From assembly GCA_009774255.1 (NCBI GenBank), contig VSNK01000303.1:1-6443 (forward strand): 6,443 nucleotides of DNA, given 5' to 3'. This document shows positions 5,684 through 6,443 of this stretch, in pieces. The notes beneath the pieces are model-generated. The model worked only from the letters and a program-made list of their open reading frames with translations. It searched no databases and was not told where the DNA came from. A program made the translations under genes and the position numbers. Source of the DNA: Faecalicatena sp. GTDB lineage: Bacteria; Bacillota; Clostridia; Lachnospirales; Lachnospiraceae. The first letter of the stretch is position 1, and each line of letters begins with the position of its first letter.

Positions 5684-5994
5684 GAGATGCAGTAAAAGAA
5701 GAACTATTAAGAAGAAATCTGTCCCAGAATGCTCTTGCTGAAATGGTGCATGTATCTCTCCGCACCATCTCTGATATTGAAAATTACAATGGTAATCCCC
5801 GTTTTGAAAATTTGTACTTATTGGCATCTTATTTGAATTTATCCATAGATGCAGTTTTTAATGGTGAAAACGAGCCCATGGATTCTACCATGAAACAGAT
5901 TATCGCAGAACTTAATCAGTGTTCCAATGAAACAAAGCGCCTGGCACTGGGGACATTGCGCGGTCTTTTATCCGCAGCATCCCAAAACCAGTAG
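5680..5994 (+). pseudogene. XRE-family repressor lacking its start codon
   Basis: The frame reads LGDAVKEELLRRNLSQNALA and continues EMVHVSLRTISDIENYNGNP, a classic XRE/Cro-cI helix-turn-helix, with LSQNALAEM and SLRTISDIE as the two helices. NLYLLASYLNLSIDAVF completes the fold, and a C-terminal part ends KRLALGTLRGLLSAASQNQ. Proteins of this kind, about 105-115 residues, repress conjugative elements and sit divergent from a sigma-like gene, as here. The frame is open back to a TAA at 5599, but no ATG, GTG or TTG occurs upstream of 5743. Starting at that ATG gives 83 residues and removes the first recognition-domain helix, leaving an implausible DNA-binding unit. The true start seems lost by deletion or mutation. 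The domain call is confident; the broken status is likely but not certain. Confidence 0.75.
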
Positions 5995-6051
5995 TCTTTA
6001 TTTTGCGTCCCATATTGACTTAACCATTGTTTCTGAGTATAAAAAACGAAT

Positions 6052-6084
6052 CTGTGAGTAACCTGTGATAAATTTGTGAGTTGA
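6052..6084 (+). repeat. Three tandem 11-base imperfect repeats
   Basis: Three consecutive 11-base units read CTGTGAGTAAC, CTGTGATAAAT and TTGTGAGTTGA, sharing the core (C/T)TGTGA at exactly 11-base spacing, about one helical turn. A related TCTGAGTATAA occurs at 6033. They lie in the 194-base gap between the XRE remnant and the partial gene on the right. Phased short repeats of this kind can be binding sites for an element-encoded protein. The function is unknown and the units are short. Confidence 0.4.
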
Positions 6085-6099
6085 GATAAAGGATAAAAA

Positions 6100-6111
6100 A
6101 TATCCGGATAT
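6100..6111. repeat. 12-base perfect palindrome
   Basis: ATATCCGGATAT is a perfect palindrome directly before the terminator hairpin; GGATA at 6091-6095 can also pair with its TATCC half. It might be a binding site or part of an extended 3' structure. Such palindromes also occur by chance. Confidence 0.3.
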
Positions 6112-6114
6112 GAT

Positions 6115-6149
6115 AAAAGCAGCCCCGCTTGTGATAGGACTGCTTTTTT
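6115..6149. terminator. Intrinsic terminator, probably bidirectional
   Basis: AAAAGCAG (6115-6122) pairs with CTGCTTTT (6140-6147). The stem extends by CC/GG past a one-base bulge, and a run of six T follows on the plus strand (6144-6149). On the minus strand the same stem is followed by TTTTATC. It lies downstream of both the XRE remnant (plus) and the partial gene at 6189 (minus), so it probably ends transcription from both sides. Confidence 0.75.
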
Positions 6150-6188
6150 CTCTGTTCCTTTTTGTAACATCTATATTTATAAATCCGA

Positions 6189-6443
6189 TTAGTTCCTGCG
6201 GAAAGTATCCATTGCCTCCAGGATGTTCTGAGATATACTTTCATCCATTTCCTTTTCTTCAGGCGAGAGATCCAAAACCGGAACTGAAGATTGCTTTTCC
6301 TCACCAGAAGATGTTGCCAAGCGTCCGCCCATGGCTTTTTCCAGTTCTTTCTGTATCAGCTTTTCCAAAAGAGGCTGAAGCGATTCCACATGAAAATCAT
6401 GGATTCTTTCTGAATCAACACCATCCACATAGCTTAAAATAGC
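6189..6443 (-). CDS. C-terminal part of an unrecognised protein, cut by the window edge
   Basis: The frame is open from the right edge of the window and stops at 6191-6189, leaving 84 visible residues. It begins AILSYVDGVDSERIHDFHVE and continues SLQPLLEKLIQKELEKAMGG, then an acidic, low-complexity stretch (SSGEEKQSS, LSPEEKEMDESISQNILEAM). The middle and end look helical and the composition is strongly charged, without membrane segments. A GTG at 6428 could start translation, but no Shine-Dalgarno is visible in the few bases beyond it, so this is more likely the tail of a longer gene. I do not recognise the family. Its position next to the XRE/sigma remnant suggests a mobile-element gene. 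It ends 40 bases before the bidirectional terminator. Confidence 0.6.
   Translation of the reverse strand, partial: AILSYVDGVDSERIHDFHVESLQPLLEKLIQKELEKAMGGRLATSSGEEKQSSVPVLDLSPEEKEMDESISQNILEAMDTFRRN

Noticed and set aside
5609..5827. Minus-strand open frame antisense to the XRE remnant.
   Set aside because: It is a shadow of the XRE frame, which has clear helix-turn-helix signatures; no binding site precedes it.
5743..5994. An intact 83-residue gene starting at ATG 5743.
   Set aside because: No Shine-Dalgarno precedes it, and the helix-turn-helix clearly begins about 20 codons earlier in the same frame, so this start would cut the DNA-binding domain.
6052..6084. The 11-base repeats as a CRISPR array.
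   Set aside because: The units are far too short, have no spacers, and no cas gene is nearby.
6110..6442. A 110-codon plus-strand open frame across the terminator and right edge.
   Set aside because: It runs through the terminator hairpin, has no ribosome binding site, and is antisense to the better-supported charged protein frame at 6189-6443.

Overview
The window looks like chromosomal DNA of a low-to-moderate GC Gram-positive bacterium, most likely a gut-type Clostridia (Lachnospiraceae-like). The reasons are strong GGAGG ribosome binding sites, a YesM/YesN-type two-component system typical of carbohydrate uptake loci in these bacteria, and small XRE and sigma-like genes of the kind carried by Firmicutes conjugative elements. 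No database search was possible, so the taxonomic call is an inference.

Layout. Positions 66-3940 form a minus-strand gene set read in the order yesL-like membrane protein (3940-3335), YesM-like sensor histidine kinase (3238-1646) and YesN-like response regulator with an AraC-type output domain (1652-66). The kinase and regulator genes overlap by 7 bases. The likely job is to sense an extracellular sugar or oligosaccharide and switch on a transporter or catabolic operon, which would lie outside the window. Positions 1-65 follow the regulator stop and show no gene or terminator.

Positions 3941-4270 are an unusually structured divergent intergenic region. It holds four consecutive hairpins (3971-4164), two of them long and nearly perfect, and each of these two is followed by the same 10-base word ACCGAATAGT. 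Next comes an AT-rich inverted repeat (4181-4230) that encloses a good sigma-A promoter for the plus-strand gene. That gene (4271-5104) encodes a stand-alone AraC-family regulator with an N-terminal cupin-like sensing domain.

Positions 5105-6443 look like a decayed mobile element, probably the regulatory module of an integrative conjugative element (ICE). A minus-strand sigma-70-like gene (5560-5231) keeps a Shine-Dalgarno but has ACA where its start codon should be, and it stops early. Divergent from it is an XRE repressor (to 5994) whose helix-turn-helix reading frame has no start codon and is preceded by a short orphan gene start. Three 11-base repeats, a 12-base palindrome and a probably bidirectional terminator follow. 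The window then ends inside an unrecognised minus-strand gene (6443-6189). The divergent XRE/sigma pair recalls the orf9/orf7 arrangement of Tn916-type elements. No integrase, relaxase or excisionase is visible here.

The best candidate for something undescribed is the hairpin cluster between the two regulatory loci. It could be a dispersed palindromic repeat element or a structured leader RNA.
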